64,000 bases of DNA from Prorocentrum cordatum. Taxonomy: Eukaryota > Sar > Dinophyceae > Prorocentrales > Prorocentraceae. Each line of letters opens with the position of its first letter. Within the stretch, counting starts at the first letter, position 1. The stretch spans positions 357,270-421,269 of the forward strand of contig CAUYUJ010020704.1 of the NCBI GenBank assembly GCA_963575745.1. Direction: 5' to 3'. Below are positions 1 through 9,893 of the stretch, in pieces. The notes under the pieces are model-generated. The model was not told the DNA's origin. It did no database searches and saw only the letters and a program-made list of their open reading frames with translations. Both the position numbers and the translations under genes were made by a program.

Positions 1-61
<61 letters not shown>
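1..61. repeat. GA dinucleotide microsatellite
   Basis: About 30 uninterrupted GA units at the very start of the window; the tract probably continues outside it. Confidence 0.98.
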
Positions 62-63
<2 letters not shown>

Positions 64-381
64 GCTGAGAACATAACAAACTCCTCGTCCCCCTCTTCCT
101 CCTCCTCGAGACTCCGTCTCTCCACTTCCTCCTGCTCGAGCTCCCGCCAGGCCTCTTCCTCCCTCCTCCTCCTCATCTCCCTCCTCCTCATCATCTCCCT
201 CCTCCTCCTCCTCCTCCTCCTCCTCCTCCTCCTCCTCGAGCCTCCTCCTCTCCCTCCTCCTTGCCGCGCCGCGCGCGCGCGACGGCGCGGCAGGCTCGAG
301 CGCGCTCGCGCGCGCGCTGCAGGCCCTGCCTGCGCGGGGTGCGCGGCCCTGCCGAGGCGCGCGGGGGGGTGGGGGAGCTAT
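62..381. repeat. pyrimidine-rich CTC/TCC tract
   Basis: Mostly TCC/CTC trinucleotides, then a CG-rich stretch around 265-330. Open frames here encode only Arg/Leu/Ser runs, so I call no gene. Confidence 0.85.
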
Positions 382-448
382 CGTGCCAGATCTGGCACGG
401 TCGATCTCGCCCGAGGGTTGGGGCGCCCCAACCCTCGGGCGAGATCGA
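382..448. repeat. two adjacent perfect palindromes
   Basis: Positions 382-399 form a perfect 18-bp palindrome (CGTGCCAGATCTGGCACG). One base later, 401-448 forms a perfect 48-bp palindrome with 24-nt arms and no loop. The core of the second is GGGGCGCCCC and its ends are TCGATCTCGCCC and its complement. Neither resembles a microsatellite. Possible roles are a cruciform-forming site, a solo end of a DNA transposon, or a protein-binding dyad; nothing nearby decides. Confidence 0.95.
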
Positions 449-1635
449 TCTCGCCCGACTCGCGCCTCGAGGGCGGTGCCGTGTGCCAGAACTCGCGGAT
501 AGTATGGGGGGCACTGGCACGCCCGCCCACGAGGCGCGATGTCGGGCGAGATCGTCGCAGAGAGGCTGGACGAGGCGTTCGAAAAGGCAGGGATCCCTTC
601 CTGGTGCCCAGAGGACCTCCCTCCCTCTCCCCCATTCTCCTCCTCTCCTCCTCCTTCTCCTCCACGCCCAGCGCTTGACCCTCCTCCTCCTTCTCCTCCT
701 CCTCCTCCTCCTCATCCACGTCCTCATCCTTCCCCTCCTCGAGGAGCTCCTCTCCCTCCTCCTCCTCCTCCTCCTCCTCCTCGTCGCCGTCGCCCAGCTA
801 GGACATCTCGACGCCGCGATTGTTGAGAGAATTCCCTGGGCGAGAATGTGAGCGGCTCCGTCGGCACCTGAAGAAGGATTTCATAAAGCGGTACCGTTCG
901 CACATGCAGTTGGTTAAGGCTTCCTCCTCCTGCTCCTGGTCATCCTCACTCCTGCTTCTCTTATCTTCTCTTGTCATGTCCTCTCCTCTCCTCTTCCTCC
1001 TCCTCCTCCTCCTCCTCCTCCTCCTCCCTTCTCCCACGCGCGCATGGCCCCCGCCCCCGTCCGCGAGGCGATGGCGCCCAAGCCTCCGCGGCATGCAAAG
1101 ACAGCGACTGTGCCGGCACAGGCGCTGGCACAGGCGCGGGCGTCACGGGCGAGATGCGGATAGAATTGGTAGGGATATGAGTAGGAGGATAATGAGGAAG
1201 AGGAGGAAGAGGAGGAATAAGAGTCGGAATATGAGGATGGGATGATGGGAGGGTCCTCGAGGGCGAGGCGGAGGAGAAGGAGGAGCAGGAGGAGGAGGAG
1301 GGGGAGGAGGAGGAGGAGGAGGAGGAGGAGGAGGAGGAGGGGGAGGATGAAGGGGAGGAGGAGGAGGATCGAGGGAGGACCGCTCCGTTCGAAAGGATGG
1401 GGGAGGAAGGTGGCGCGGGGAGGAAGGTGAGAGACGATCCGCGCGAGGCCCTCACGACTGACGCCCTGGTCGAGGGCATCCCGAACATCGCGGGCCCGCA
1501 GCCGCCACTTGGGGGTCGAGGAGGAGTGAGGAAAGGAACGGAGAAGCAGATGGGGGATGAGAATGAGGCGATGAGTCAGATCCAGAAGGGAGGAAGGGCG
1601 AGGGAGGAAGGGCATGCAAGTAATACTGAAACGAA

Positions 1636-1671
<36 letters not shown>

Positions 1672-1900
1672 CGAGAAACCAAAAAAACAGAAACGACAGA
1701 GAGGGAGAGCGAGAGAGAGAGAGAGAGGGCGAGAGTGGATGACGGGGAGAGATCACGGAGGTACTCGAGTGGGAAGGTTAGTGGAGGAGCGAAGTGGGCA
1801 GGGAGGGAGGAGTGGGATCGATTCAGGAGAAGTGGGGTTCGAAGAGTGGGGATGCAACGATGATTGAAAAGGAGGGGTGATCGATGCACCGTCATCAGCG
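449..1900. repeat. CTC-rich then GGA-rich low-complexity block
   Basis: Positions 600-1030 are CTC/TCC-rich; from about 1190 to 1840 the same strand becomes GGA/GA-rich, including (GAG)n at 1290-1345 and GA runs at 1640-1730. The two arms are complementary and could fold back on each other. Around 1440-1515 is a short coding-like patch (DDPREALTTDALVEGIPNIA) that could be a degenerate exon, but it has no partner exons that I can see. Confidence 0.8.
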
Positions 1901-2590
1901 TCATGGCAGTCAATACGTTTGTCATCATCGTCACGGTCGTCATCATCGCAAGTTGTGTTACCAATCGTCTCAGCCTCATCGTCGCCACGATGTGATCGTA
2001 ATCTTCGTCACGATGCCATCGTGACGAAGATCGTCGCGATGACATCGTCTCACCCGCATCGTCAATCGTCATCATCGTCACGATGAATCGTCGTCCCTCC
2101 TGCCTCCCTGCCTCCCACCCCCTCGCCCTCGACTGCTGCTAGGCTTTGACGGCATCCCGCACTATGGCTCCTACCCGTGCACGTCGACCAGCCAGCGCCC
2201 ACAGCTCGCAAGCATGACGGATATCGGGCGGGGTTGCGTGAGGAATGACGGTTGATGTTGGAGCGGAAGAGGGTAGTAGTAGGCAGAGTCGTGTAGATCG
2301 GTGGAAATCGACGGATCCGACGCGAAGGGATGGCGACGCCGACGCGACGGGAACGTGAGAATGACGACGATCACGATGAAAAAAGGAACGCATGATGAGG
2401 ATCAGGAGCATGAGGATGCGGAGGAGGAGCATCCAAGAGTATGAGGCTGAAGAGGATGAGGCCTGAGGGGTGGGTGGGCATGGGGCTGAAAGGGGACGAG
2501 GGGAAAGATGGGCAAAAGGGGGTGAAGTCATGGTCTATCGTCACCCACTCTGAGCGTTACTTGCGAACCGTCATGCTGGATCTCGATCCC
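1901..2590. other. no gene seen; degenerate CATCGTC repeats
   Basis: Positions 1877-2085 hold irregular ATCGTCACG-type repeats on both strands. The remainder to 2590 is GA-rich without a convincing frame. Confidence 0.6.
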
Positions 2591-2606
2591 TGCATCCCTC
2601 GCGCAC

Positions 2607-2760
2607 ATGCTCAGTATCGCCTTCCTAGTGCCTTCCCTCACGCATCCATCCACCCTCCTCTGGGAGGACTTCATCCCGACGATTGCCAACGTGGACCGCG
2701 TTAGCAACGGCTTGCGCGTGTCGCAAAAGACGATGGAGGCGCGAATGCGGCTTTCGTCAC
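2607..2760 (+). CDS. exon-like patch, unknown
   Basis: A short frame with balanced amino-acid use (LWEDFIPTIANVDRVSNGLR and onward) stands out from the trinucleotide background. There is no clear start, stop or domain. It may be an exon or a gene remnant; downstream it runs into a GGA tract at 2795. I do not recognise it. Confidence 0.22.
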
Positions 2761-2794
2761 CACTCGCCCTCTGTCCCTCCCTCCGTCGGAGAGG

Positions 2795-2965
2795 AAGAAG
2801 ATGAGGAGACGGAGGAGGTGGAGGAGGAAGCTGAGGAGAAGAAACAGGAGGATGAGGCGGAGGAGGAGGAGGAGGAGGAGGCGCAGAAGGGGGAAGCGAA
2901 GGATGAAGTGGGGGAGGCGGAGGCGGAGGAGGATAAAGGGTCAGAGACGATGGTGGAGTAGGACA
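2795..2965. repeat. GGA/GAG-rich tract
   Basis: A polypurine stretch whose translation is almost pure Glu/Ala/Lys. Treated as low complexity. Confidence 0.85.
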
Positions 2966-3152
2966 TTCGAATAAAGAAGCACACTAGCATCGCAAAATAA
3001 TAGAAGGAAAGGTAGAGGGCAAGATAGAACACGGCATGACACGTAATGAAGTGGGGTTTACCTAGATGGTCGGGTAGTAGGAGTCGGGCAGGATCACATA
3101 GTGCGAGCCCGCCCCAATTCAGTTGTTCCAGCTTCAATCGAGATTCGATCGA

Positions 3153-3345
3153 CAGATCTGGGGGAGAGGAGGGAGCAGTCGTCAGCCCAACGTTCCCCTA
3201 GAGGCTGGCTGGGACAAAGCATGGGCGCACATATTCGCTGAGCAGTACATCAAGTCGAAGGGCCGCAAGCCAAGCAAGATGATCATGCAGGGCTACAGGC
3301 GCCCTTCTTTTGATTGCACGCGAAGAGTGGATGGGGAGAGCGAGG
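3153..3345 (+). CDS. exon-like patch, unknown
   Basis: The frame contains WDKAWAHIFAEQYIKSKGRK followed by PSKMIMQGYRR, with mixed composition unlike the flanking C-rich repeats. It ends in a poly-C/TCC tract at about 3380. It could be an exon of the same locus as the frame after the assembly gap, but nothing proves the link. Confidence 0.25.
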
Positions 3346-3374
3346 AGGGAAGTACCATATTGGCGCGCTCGCTC

Positions 3375-3600
3375 AATGTCCCCCCCCCCATCCCCCCCTC
3401 TCCCCCTCCCCCCCATTCCCATCCACCTCATCCTCCTCCTACTCCTCCTCCTCATCCCACTCCTGCTCCATCTCCCCTTCCAAATACAACCCTTCACCCT
3501 CAGTCTCATCCTGCCTCTCCACCCTAACATCCTCGTCCTCCGCCTCCCCTTTCTGCTGCTGCTGCTCCTCCTGCTGCTCGCCGTCGTCTGCGTTATCGTC
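3375..3600. repeat. C-rich / TCC-rich tract
   Basis: Runs of C and TCC triplets; open frames encode Pro/Ser/Leu runs only. Confidence 0.8.
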
Positions 3601-3900
3601 CTCCTCCCCGCCCAGACGTCGGGGCCCGCTTTGCTTTCTTGTGGCGACTTCGTGTAGCGATAATGTGTGGAGTATTGGGCTGGTCGCGGTCCGTCGTTCT
3701 TCTCAGCGGTGATATCGGACATGATGGCACCACCATCCCACATAATCACCCGTCCCGCGATTGCAGGTTCGTGGAGTGCAGGTCCCTTCGCATCATGTTA
3801 GCCCACTTCCAGCGGGACAAGAATGCGCCAGATTCAACGTCGCGCCTCGCAGCGTATGAAGAGGACTGCGACGGAGTGAGGTCGGGCAGGACGAGCTTGT

Positions 3901-4000
3901 NNNNNNNNNNNNNNNNNNNNNNNNNNNNNNNNNNNNNNNNNNNNNNNNNNNNNNNNNNNNNNNNNNNNNNNNNNNNNNNNNNNNNNNNNNNNNNNNNNNN
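3901..4000. other. assembly gap (100 N)
   Basis: Exactly 100 undetermined bases, the usual scaffold placeholder, so true gap size is unknown. It removes the upstream part of the following open frame. Confidence 0.99.
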
Positions 4001-4002
4001 TT

Positions 4003-5220
4003 GTCAACGAGGATCGTGAATTGAGGCGGGGAATGGAATTGGCAAGCGGTCTTCGTGGGGCGCTGTGCGAATACAGAGCAGATCTGTTAGAATTCCAGCA
4101 AGCCTTAGGGATGAAACGCTGGGACAACGCGGAGGCACCATGTTTTTTCTGCAATGTCAAGAAAACGGATTTACATAATTACCCTCGTTCACGTGCCGAG
4201 TGCACATGGAGGGATAAAGATGCCGCGATGCATAATGAAATGGTGTCGGCTTGCACTAAGACAGTGACCATCACAAGCAAAAACCAGCTGGACAAACTTT
4301 TAGCATGTATGAGACACGATCCCGACATCGGAGGGTTCGGACTTTGGAAAGCATGCCCAGAACTGCACTTAACCACGGGTTGGCGCTTGGTGCAGACGGG
4401 TCCTGTGACGGACACGTACAAAGTTGCTGACGTTCAATGCTCTGTGGCGGAGCCGGCTGCACTGACATTTTTTGATTCGTCTAACCAGATCGGCCTCAAT
4501 TTCATCGCCCCGATTTTCGGTGTGGTGGGGTTTACCATAGCAATGCTCGCCCTGGACATAATGCATGTTGTCGACCTGGGGGTTGGTCAATACCTCTGCG
4601 GAGCCATCCTGAGTATTCTCATAGAGAACAATTTTGCAGGCAGCAGGGCCAGAACACTTCTCATCCGACGTAAAGATAACCTTGTGGAGCTGAGGAGGCG
4701 CATTCGTGCGTATTATATCGCCAACCAAGTGATGCTCAGGCGGGGCCAGATGAGCCAGATCTTCAGGCTATCTTTAAAAATGCTCGGTCCTCCCCACGAT
4801 CCCCGTCTGCACGCAAAGGCGGCGGAAACACGACAGCTTGTAGGCCTTTTGCCCCAACTGTGTCACGAGAACAGGCATCTGTTTACAGGGCTCGCTGTGT
4901 ATTTGCCCCACTGTTGTGTACAGCTGAAGCGCTTCCAAGACATAGTTTCTGTACACCCTCGGCAAATGACGCCTGCTGCCCAACAGGATTTAGAGAATTG
5001 TGTCTTTGCTTTTGTTCACTTTTGGAAGCGTTCTGGTGGACACACGGTGTTTAAACATCATGTGTTCGTCCACCTCGCCCTCCGGGCGAGGGTGATGGGC
5101 AACCCTCGGAGGTACTGGACTTACTTGGACGAATCCGAGAATAGGGCGATGGCAGCCATCGCCAAGTCGTTACACCACGGCTCCAAATTTTATTTCAGTT
5201 TCCTAGGGAAGGTCGTGTGA
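4003..5220 (+). CDS. orphan protein, 5'-truncated by gap
   Basis: About 405 codons, open from the gap edge to a TGA at 5218-5220. There is no credible ATG at the beginning (the first codons after the gap are in frame and open), so the N-terminus lies in the gap or before it. Composition is mixed and less GC-rich than its surroundings. Visible blocks are a Cys pair (CFFC, about residue 42 of the 399 codons from 4021), a central LDIMHVVDLGV segment (about residues 179-189), KAAETR (about 262-267), and a C-terminal block with KHH, HL, GNPRRYW and a D-E-S-E-N signature. From memory this arrangement recurs in many dinoflagellate hypothetical proteins of unknown function, which suggests a multicopy, possibly mobile, family. 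A DDE transposase relative is conceivable but I cannot place the catalytic triad. Neighbours are low-complexity DNA and give no functional hint. Confidence 0.75.
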   Translation, partial: VNEDRELRRGMELASGLRGALCEYRADLLEFQQALGMKRWDNAEAPCFFCNVKKTDLHNYPRSRAECTWRDKDAAMHNEMVSACTKTVTITSKNQLDKLLACMRHDPDIGGFGLWKACPELHLTTGWRLVQTGPVTDTYKVADVQCSVAEPAALTFFDSSNQIGLNFIAPIFGVVGFTIAMLALDIMHVVDLGVGQYLCGAILSILIENNFAGSRARTLLIRRKDNLVELRRRIRAYYIANQVMLRRGQMSQIFRLSLKMLGPPHDPRLHAKAAETRQLVGLLPQLCHENRHLFTGLAVYLPHCCVQLKRFQDIVSVHPRQMTPAAQQDLENCVFAFVHFWKRSGGHTVFKHHVFVHLALRARVMGNPRRYWTYLDESENRAMAAIAKSLHHGSKFYFSFLGKVV

Positions 5221-5877
5221 GCTGCGCCGACGGGGCACCCGACAAACGCCTGCCAGACCTCATCGATCGTCGGGGGGGGGACGAGGGAACGGAAGAAGCG
5301 AGCAGCAGGGAGCGCGCCTCCTCACTTGGCTTTTCCTTGCCCTCCTCTTCCCTTTTCCCACTCCCTCCCCCTGCCCGCCCCCCCCACCCTCCCCCCTTTT
5401 CATCCTATCCGCCCCACAGGGAGGACCGTTGAGCAGGGAGGTCGGTCCTGCGCCTTCGTGCAGGAAGAGGCAGGAAGAGCCTGCTCAGACATGCGATTTG
5501 CCCCCTCAACGTCCCTCTTCGTCGTCGTCGTCGTCGTCCTCCCCCTCCTCCTCCTCCTCCTCCTGCTCCTCCTCCTCCGCCTCCTCCTTGCCACAGGAGG
5601 GGGCAATCGCAGCGCAGAGGGGTGCCAGCTCCTGCGCCGCGCGCACGTGCTCAGGCATGTGCCTCCTCCTCCTCCTCCTCCTCCTCCTCCTTGCCACAGG
5701 AGGGAACAATCGCAGCGCAGAGGGGTGCCAGCTCCTGCGCCGCGCGCACGTGCTCAGGCATGTGTGTTGCCCCCCTGAACTCCCTCCTCCTCCTCCTCCT
5801 CCTCCTCCTCCTTCTCCTCCTTTTCTTCCTCCTCCCCTTCCTTCTCCTCCTCCTGCTCCTCCTCCTCCTCCTCGTCC

Positions 5878-5909
<32 letters not shown>

Positions 5910-6050
5910 GTCGTCGTCCTCCTCCTCCTCCTTCCCCTCGTCCTCCTCGTCCTCCTCGTCCTCCTCGTCCTCCTCGTCCTCCTCGTCCTCCTCGTCGTCG
6001 TCGTCGTCGTCGTCCTCCTCCTCCTCCTCCTCCTCCTCTTCGGACACATC
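5221..6050. repeat. TCC/TCG low-complexity block with tandem duplication
   Basis: A unit of about 104 bp is duplicated at 5586-5661 and 5690-5764 (CCTTGCCACAGGAGG through CTCAGGCATGTG), joined by a CTC run. Then CTC/TCC triplets extend to 5935 and a CTCGTC hexamer array runs at 5937-6015. Ser/Leu/Pro-only frames on + and Glu/Arg/Gly-only frames on - are repeat artefacts. Confidence 0.9.
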
Positions 6051-6761
6051 GATGGCCCAGCTTTGGGAGTGGCCTGGTGCCCCCCCTCTCTCGAGACCCT
6101 CCGCGGCCGACGCGGTTGTCCTCCCAGGACGTCCAGGACGTCCTGTCGAGCCCGCTACTGGGCTCGACCCAGGGGTGTGCCTTGGGAGGCGCCTGTGGGC
6201 GAGGGAGAGCGGGCGCCATGGTGGGCCCCGCGGGGTGCATGTTCCCTCGGGTCGACCGCCTGCCCGTGTGGGTGTGGCAGGCGTCCGATCGCTGGCCGCT
6301 CCAACGCGTGTACATCGCGGTCGTGGCCACGGCCGTGCTGCCTCCGGGGTCCCTAGCAGTTTCGTGCAATAGTATGTGCTATGTCAACATTCCGCATTCG
6401 CGCGCCGCCCCTATGTATAGGGTGCACGTGGTACGACGTCCGCTACGAAGGCGACGACCGTTTCGTGCTCTGCGCGCGGCGCCGATCGCTAAATGTCCTC
6501 CTCGATCGATCCTCCTCTTCTTCCTCCTCCTCTTCTTCCTCCTCCTCCTCGATCCTCCTCATCGCCGCTTGGCTCGAGTGCGCGATCGATCGTTTGGTAG
6601 CGGTGCTAGCTATGCCCCGACTTACGGGCGCTTGGACGATCCCGACGTGGCATGGATATCGTAGGAAGGCTGCACAGCGCTCTCCGCTGCTGCCAATATC
6701 GATATCGGACCCGATCTTCGCCTGTCCCAATTTTTTGCTCATGTCTTAATTTTTTCTGACG
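6051..6761. other. no gene seen
   Basis: GC-rich DNA with mixed composition and a TCC run at 6510-6560. Frames exist on both strands but none shows a domain or consistent codon choice. Confidence 0.5.
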
Positions 6762-6812
6762 GCGCAATTAAAAATTGAGCCGCTTCCGAACGTCTCAATT
6801 TAATTGGGACGC
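6762..6812. repeat. AT-rich imperfect inverted repeats
   Basis: Small dyads around CAATTAAAAATTG and CGTCTCAATTTAATTGGGACG-like sequence sit in otherwise GC-rich DNA. They may be the remnant of a small foldback element. Confidence 0.5.
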
Positions 6813-6825
6813 GAAGATGACAGTG

Positions 6826-6978
6826 ACCGCCACCGCCGCCGCCACCGCCACCGCCACCGCCACCGGCACCGGCACCGGCACCAGCGCCGGCACCGGTGCC
6901 GGCACCGGCACCGCGGCGCTGGCACCAGCACCGGCACAGGCACCGGCACCGGCACCGGCACCGGCACCGGCACCGGGG
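6826..6978. repeat. hexanucleotide minisatellite (CCACCG to GGCACC)
   Basis: The array begins as CCGCCA/CCACCG units and drifts to GGCACC units. Its period of six explains the Ala-Pro, Thr-Gly and Arg-His frames. Confidence 0.95.
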
Positions 6979-7850
6979 CAAGAATCGTTCATGCCTGCTC
7001 TTCGAGAGAGCGCCAACCGTCCGCTTGCGGCAAGCTTGGGGCCAGCGGTGGCGGACGCGCTGGCAAGGTGATCGCGCGAAGACGCAGCGCCTCCGCCGTT
7101 GCGTCGAGGAGCTGCGCTCCCCGCATGCTCGATGCCACCACGCCCACGGCGCGGGCCAGAGAAGGAGCTGACGAGGGTAAGGACATGGGTGTCGTTTATT
7201 CGATCCCTATCCCCATCCCCGTCCCCATCCCGAATTGGTGCTGGTATTATCTTCCATATTAGTTGTAATCCTTTTGCTCTCCTCTTGCACGTGCTTGCAC
7301 GCTTGTTCTCTCATGGCAGGTCAGATGCAGTCCTTGCGGCGTAGCAGTGTCTCATCATCATCCCCATCCCCATCCCGTTCCCCACCATCCCACCACCCCA
7401 GTTGGGGACATGCTCCTCGGAGCCCGAAAGGAGCAGCCTAGGCCCAGGCCACGCCAGCGAGTATAATGATCAGTTAAACGGTGCTCAGGATTCTGAGGGA
7501 GAGGAGAAAAGGATGACGGGGAGTAGGAATCGGAATCGGATGAGGACCAGGCGGGGAGGGAGATGGATGAAGAGGGGGAGGAGGAGATGGAAGAGGAATT
7601 GCAGGAGGATGAGGATGATTGTGAGGCGGATTTCCCCTTCTCGAGGGCTGAGGGTGACGACGAAGGGTATGCTCCAGTGGCCAGGGCTGCTGTCCCCTGC
7701 GGAGAGGTAACGACGCGGCCATCATCCGGCATGACACCGACGTGATCACCGCGGCCGACGGCGTCTTCAAGGCGATCACCCCGCGCCTGCAAGCCTCGCC
7801 CCGGCTCTGGCGCGGGGTGCCCGCACTAGGATATGCACTCCTTGGGCGGT
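6979..7850. other. no clear gene; exon-like patches
   Basis: Two short patches look coding-like: about 6985-7070 (ESFMPALRESANRPLAASLG, followed by a possible GT donor in GCAAGGTGATC) and 7705-7850 (NDAAIIRHDTDVITAADGVF). The intervening DNA is GGA-rich or CCCCAT-rich. They may be exons of an unrecognised gene; the evidence is weak. Confidence 0.3.
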
Positions 7851-8385
7851 GAAATTCTGAGTCGGTGCTGATCTCCCGCTCAATCCGGCTTTATCCCGTC
7901 TGATCTGGCTTGCTCCCGCCTGCTCCGGCTCAATCCAGAGCTTCACCCAGACACGCTGCGACGTTCTGATGTTTCAATACGCGGTCCCCAACAGTACCGA
8001 CCCTTTCCCCGGGGCTGGTTTCTCATCCTGAATCATTTTTTGACGGTCCCGGGACCCAGCGAGGGCCCTCGAAGGCCGAAAATGGCCCAAATCTTTCCGT
8101 CGGGATTTTTGTATGGGAATCCAGATCCAGCCTAATTCAGCTCAGTGGGCCCCTACTCGAGCTTAATCGAGTTGCCTCCTAACCCACACACGACGGAAAG
8201 ACTGGGGGTCTACCGTCGCCGGGGCAGAGACGCCCGCCACCAGAGCCCCGGGTGAGGGGCAGCAGGTCGACGCTGGCCGACGGACGCCCCAGCCAGCAGC
8301 CCAGGCAATCTGCCGGTAGGGCGGGGGGGGGGAAGAGAGAAGCAACACATCGGGGGCAACCTTTGGGGGGGGGGGGGGGGGACAG
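7851..8385. other. no gene seen
   Basis: Contains loosely repeated GGCTCAATCC / CCCGTCTGATCTGGCTT motifs (7880-7945) and no open frame of note. Confidence 0.5.
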
Positions 8386-9025
8386 TCTCCTCCTCCTCCT
8401 CGTCCTTCTCTTCCTGCCCTCCTCCTTCTTCTCCGCGTCCTCCTCACCCTCCTGCTCCTCCTCCACCTCATCTTCCTTATTGTCCTCCTCCCCGTCCTCC
8501 TCCTCCTCCTCGTCCTCCTTCTCCTCCTGCTCTCTCCCTCTCCTCTCCTCCTCCTCTCCTCCTCCTCCTCCTCCTCCTCCTCCTCCTCCTCCTCTCCTCC
8601 TCCTCCTCCTCCTCCTCCTCCTCCTCCTCCTCCTCTCGTCGCCCTGGGGGGGAGGCTCAGAGGTTCGAGGCTCGAGGTCTCTCAAGCGTTTTCGTCGGTT
8701 CTCGGCGGTGTTTTTTCCAGCCTCTCGGGGTTCCTCCCGGCGGCGCCTCGCCAGAAGAGCGCTCCCCCGGGGGTGCTCGGCTCGCCCCGAATGGCCGCCC
8801 GAGACCCGAGTTCGGGCGACGAGGATCCCTGGAGGAGGAGGAGGAGGAGGGAGGAGGAGGAGGAGGAGGAGGAGGAGGAGGAGGAGGAGGAGGAGGAGGA
8901 GGAGGAGGAGCAGGAGGAGGAGGAGGAGGAGGAGGGGGAGGTGGAGGCGGAGGAGGGGGAGGAGGAGGAGGAGGAGGAGGAGGAGGAGGAGGAGGAGGAG
9001 GAGGAGGAGGAGGAGGAGGAGCGGG
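8386..9025. repeat. large trinucleotide inverted arms: (CTC)n then (GAG)n
   Basis: Positions 8386-8637 are almost pure CTC/TCC on the + strand and 8833-9020 almost pure GAG/GGA, separated by about 190 bp of unique GC-rich sequence. The arms are complementary over long distances, so single strands could fold into a long hairpin. Open frames of up to 340 codons across this block are artefacts of the stop-free triplets. Confidence 0.9.
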
Positions 9026-9200
9026 AGGGGTGCATATCGACCCCCAGTCGCCGAGGGGGGGCCCGACAGCCCACCCCGCCCAGGAAGGCTCGTAGTCGTC
9101 GTCGAGGGCCTGTCGACGAGCGATCGACGAGGTCTCGCGCCGGTGCCAGGTCGATAGTTCTCTCTAGGGGGCCACATGCGAACCCTACCCCTACCCCTCA

Positions 9201-9282
9201 CGATTTCTGAGGGGGAGGGTGGGGTTCACTTCGATCGGGAGCTCCCGAACGAAGTGAACCCCACCCTCCCCCTCAGAAATCG
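9201..9282. repeat. 82-bp near-perfect palindrome
   Basis: The outer 33-nt arms (CGATTTCTGAGGGGGAGGGT onward) are perfectly complementary. The 16-bp centre is itself the palindrome TCGGGAGCTCCCGA, flanked by one A on each side, the only mispairing. The sequence just before it (CCCTACCCCTACCCC) is telomere-like but not the plant/dinoflagellate heptamer. Confidence 0.96.
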
Positions 9283-9462
9283 TTCCGACTTTCCCCTCCG
9301 AGCCAGTTTTCCCCGTGATGCCTGCCCCTCAAGACAGGCAGGCGCGCCCACCGCGAAACGGCAGGGCGGCCCGAAAGTTGCCCGCCGGGCACGGGGCACG
9401 CCTCCCCACGACGCAGCCCGAGGTGTCTCGCTCGACGGTCCTGCGCTGCTGGCGCCCTCTCC

Positions 9463-9513
9463 TCCTCCTCCTCCTCCTCCTCCTCCTCCTCCTCCTCCTC
9501 CTCCTCCTCCTCC
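9463..9513. repeat. (CTC)n microsatellite
   Basis: About 17 CTC units. Confidence 0.95.
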
Positions 9514-9714
9514 TTATTATGTGTGGCTTCTGCGTCCGTCGTTCGTCTCTCCTGTTGTTCGTCTTGTCTCGTTGTGCACACTCCGACCTGCGTCAGTCGT
9601 GTACTGTGCCGATTGGACAGGTGTTTGCAGTTGTCGTCGCCAGCTAACCGTGGAGCGCATTGACACGCTTCACTAGATAGACCTAGCTGAGTATAGTCGG
9701 GCGTTGTTGTTACC

Positions 9715-9893
9715 ATGTCGCTTGCCCGTCGCACGGGGAGTGGATATTGGATTGACCCCCTAGGCGCCAGTCCCCTCGAGGAAGCTGTTTTCAGCTTTGC
9801 TCCACGGTGTGAGTTCAACGTTCTTCACAGCATGGATAAGCATACAGATTTCTGGCGAGTCTTGTGGGCCTCCATTGATCAGCATCGCAAGGT
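9715..9893 (+). CDS. candidate first exon, unknown protein
   Basis: An ATG in a good context (TTACCATGTCG) opens a frame of mixed, non-repetitive composition (MSLARRTGSGYWIDPLGASP and onward, with Trp, Cys, His). At 9893/9894 the sequence AAG|GTCAGT resembles a splice donor, and coding quality falls after it, so I place the exon end there; the unspliced frame would stop at 9987. Downstream, 10140-10335 has further coding-like pieces that could be later exons. I recognise no domain. Confidence 0.35.

Noticed and set aside
5429-6664. A 411-codon Pro/Ser/Leu-rich frame and similar long frames at 0.2-1.7, 8.2-9.2, 38.8-40.4 and 42.4-43.8 kb
   Set aside because: They arise from TCC/CTC/GGA triplets that contain no stop codons, are open in several frames and on both strands, and show no domain.
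9183-9200. CCCTACCCCTACCCC as a telomere remnant
   Set aside because: Too short and not the CCCTAAA heptamer; more likely local C-rich sequence.
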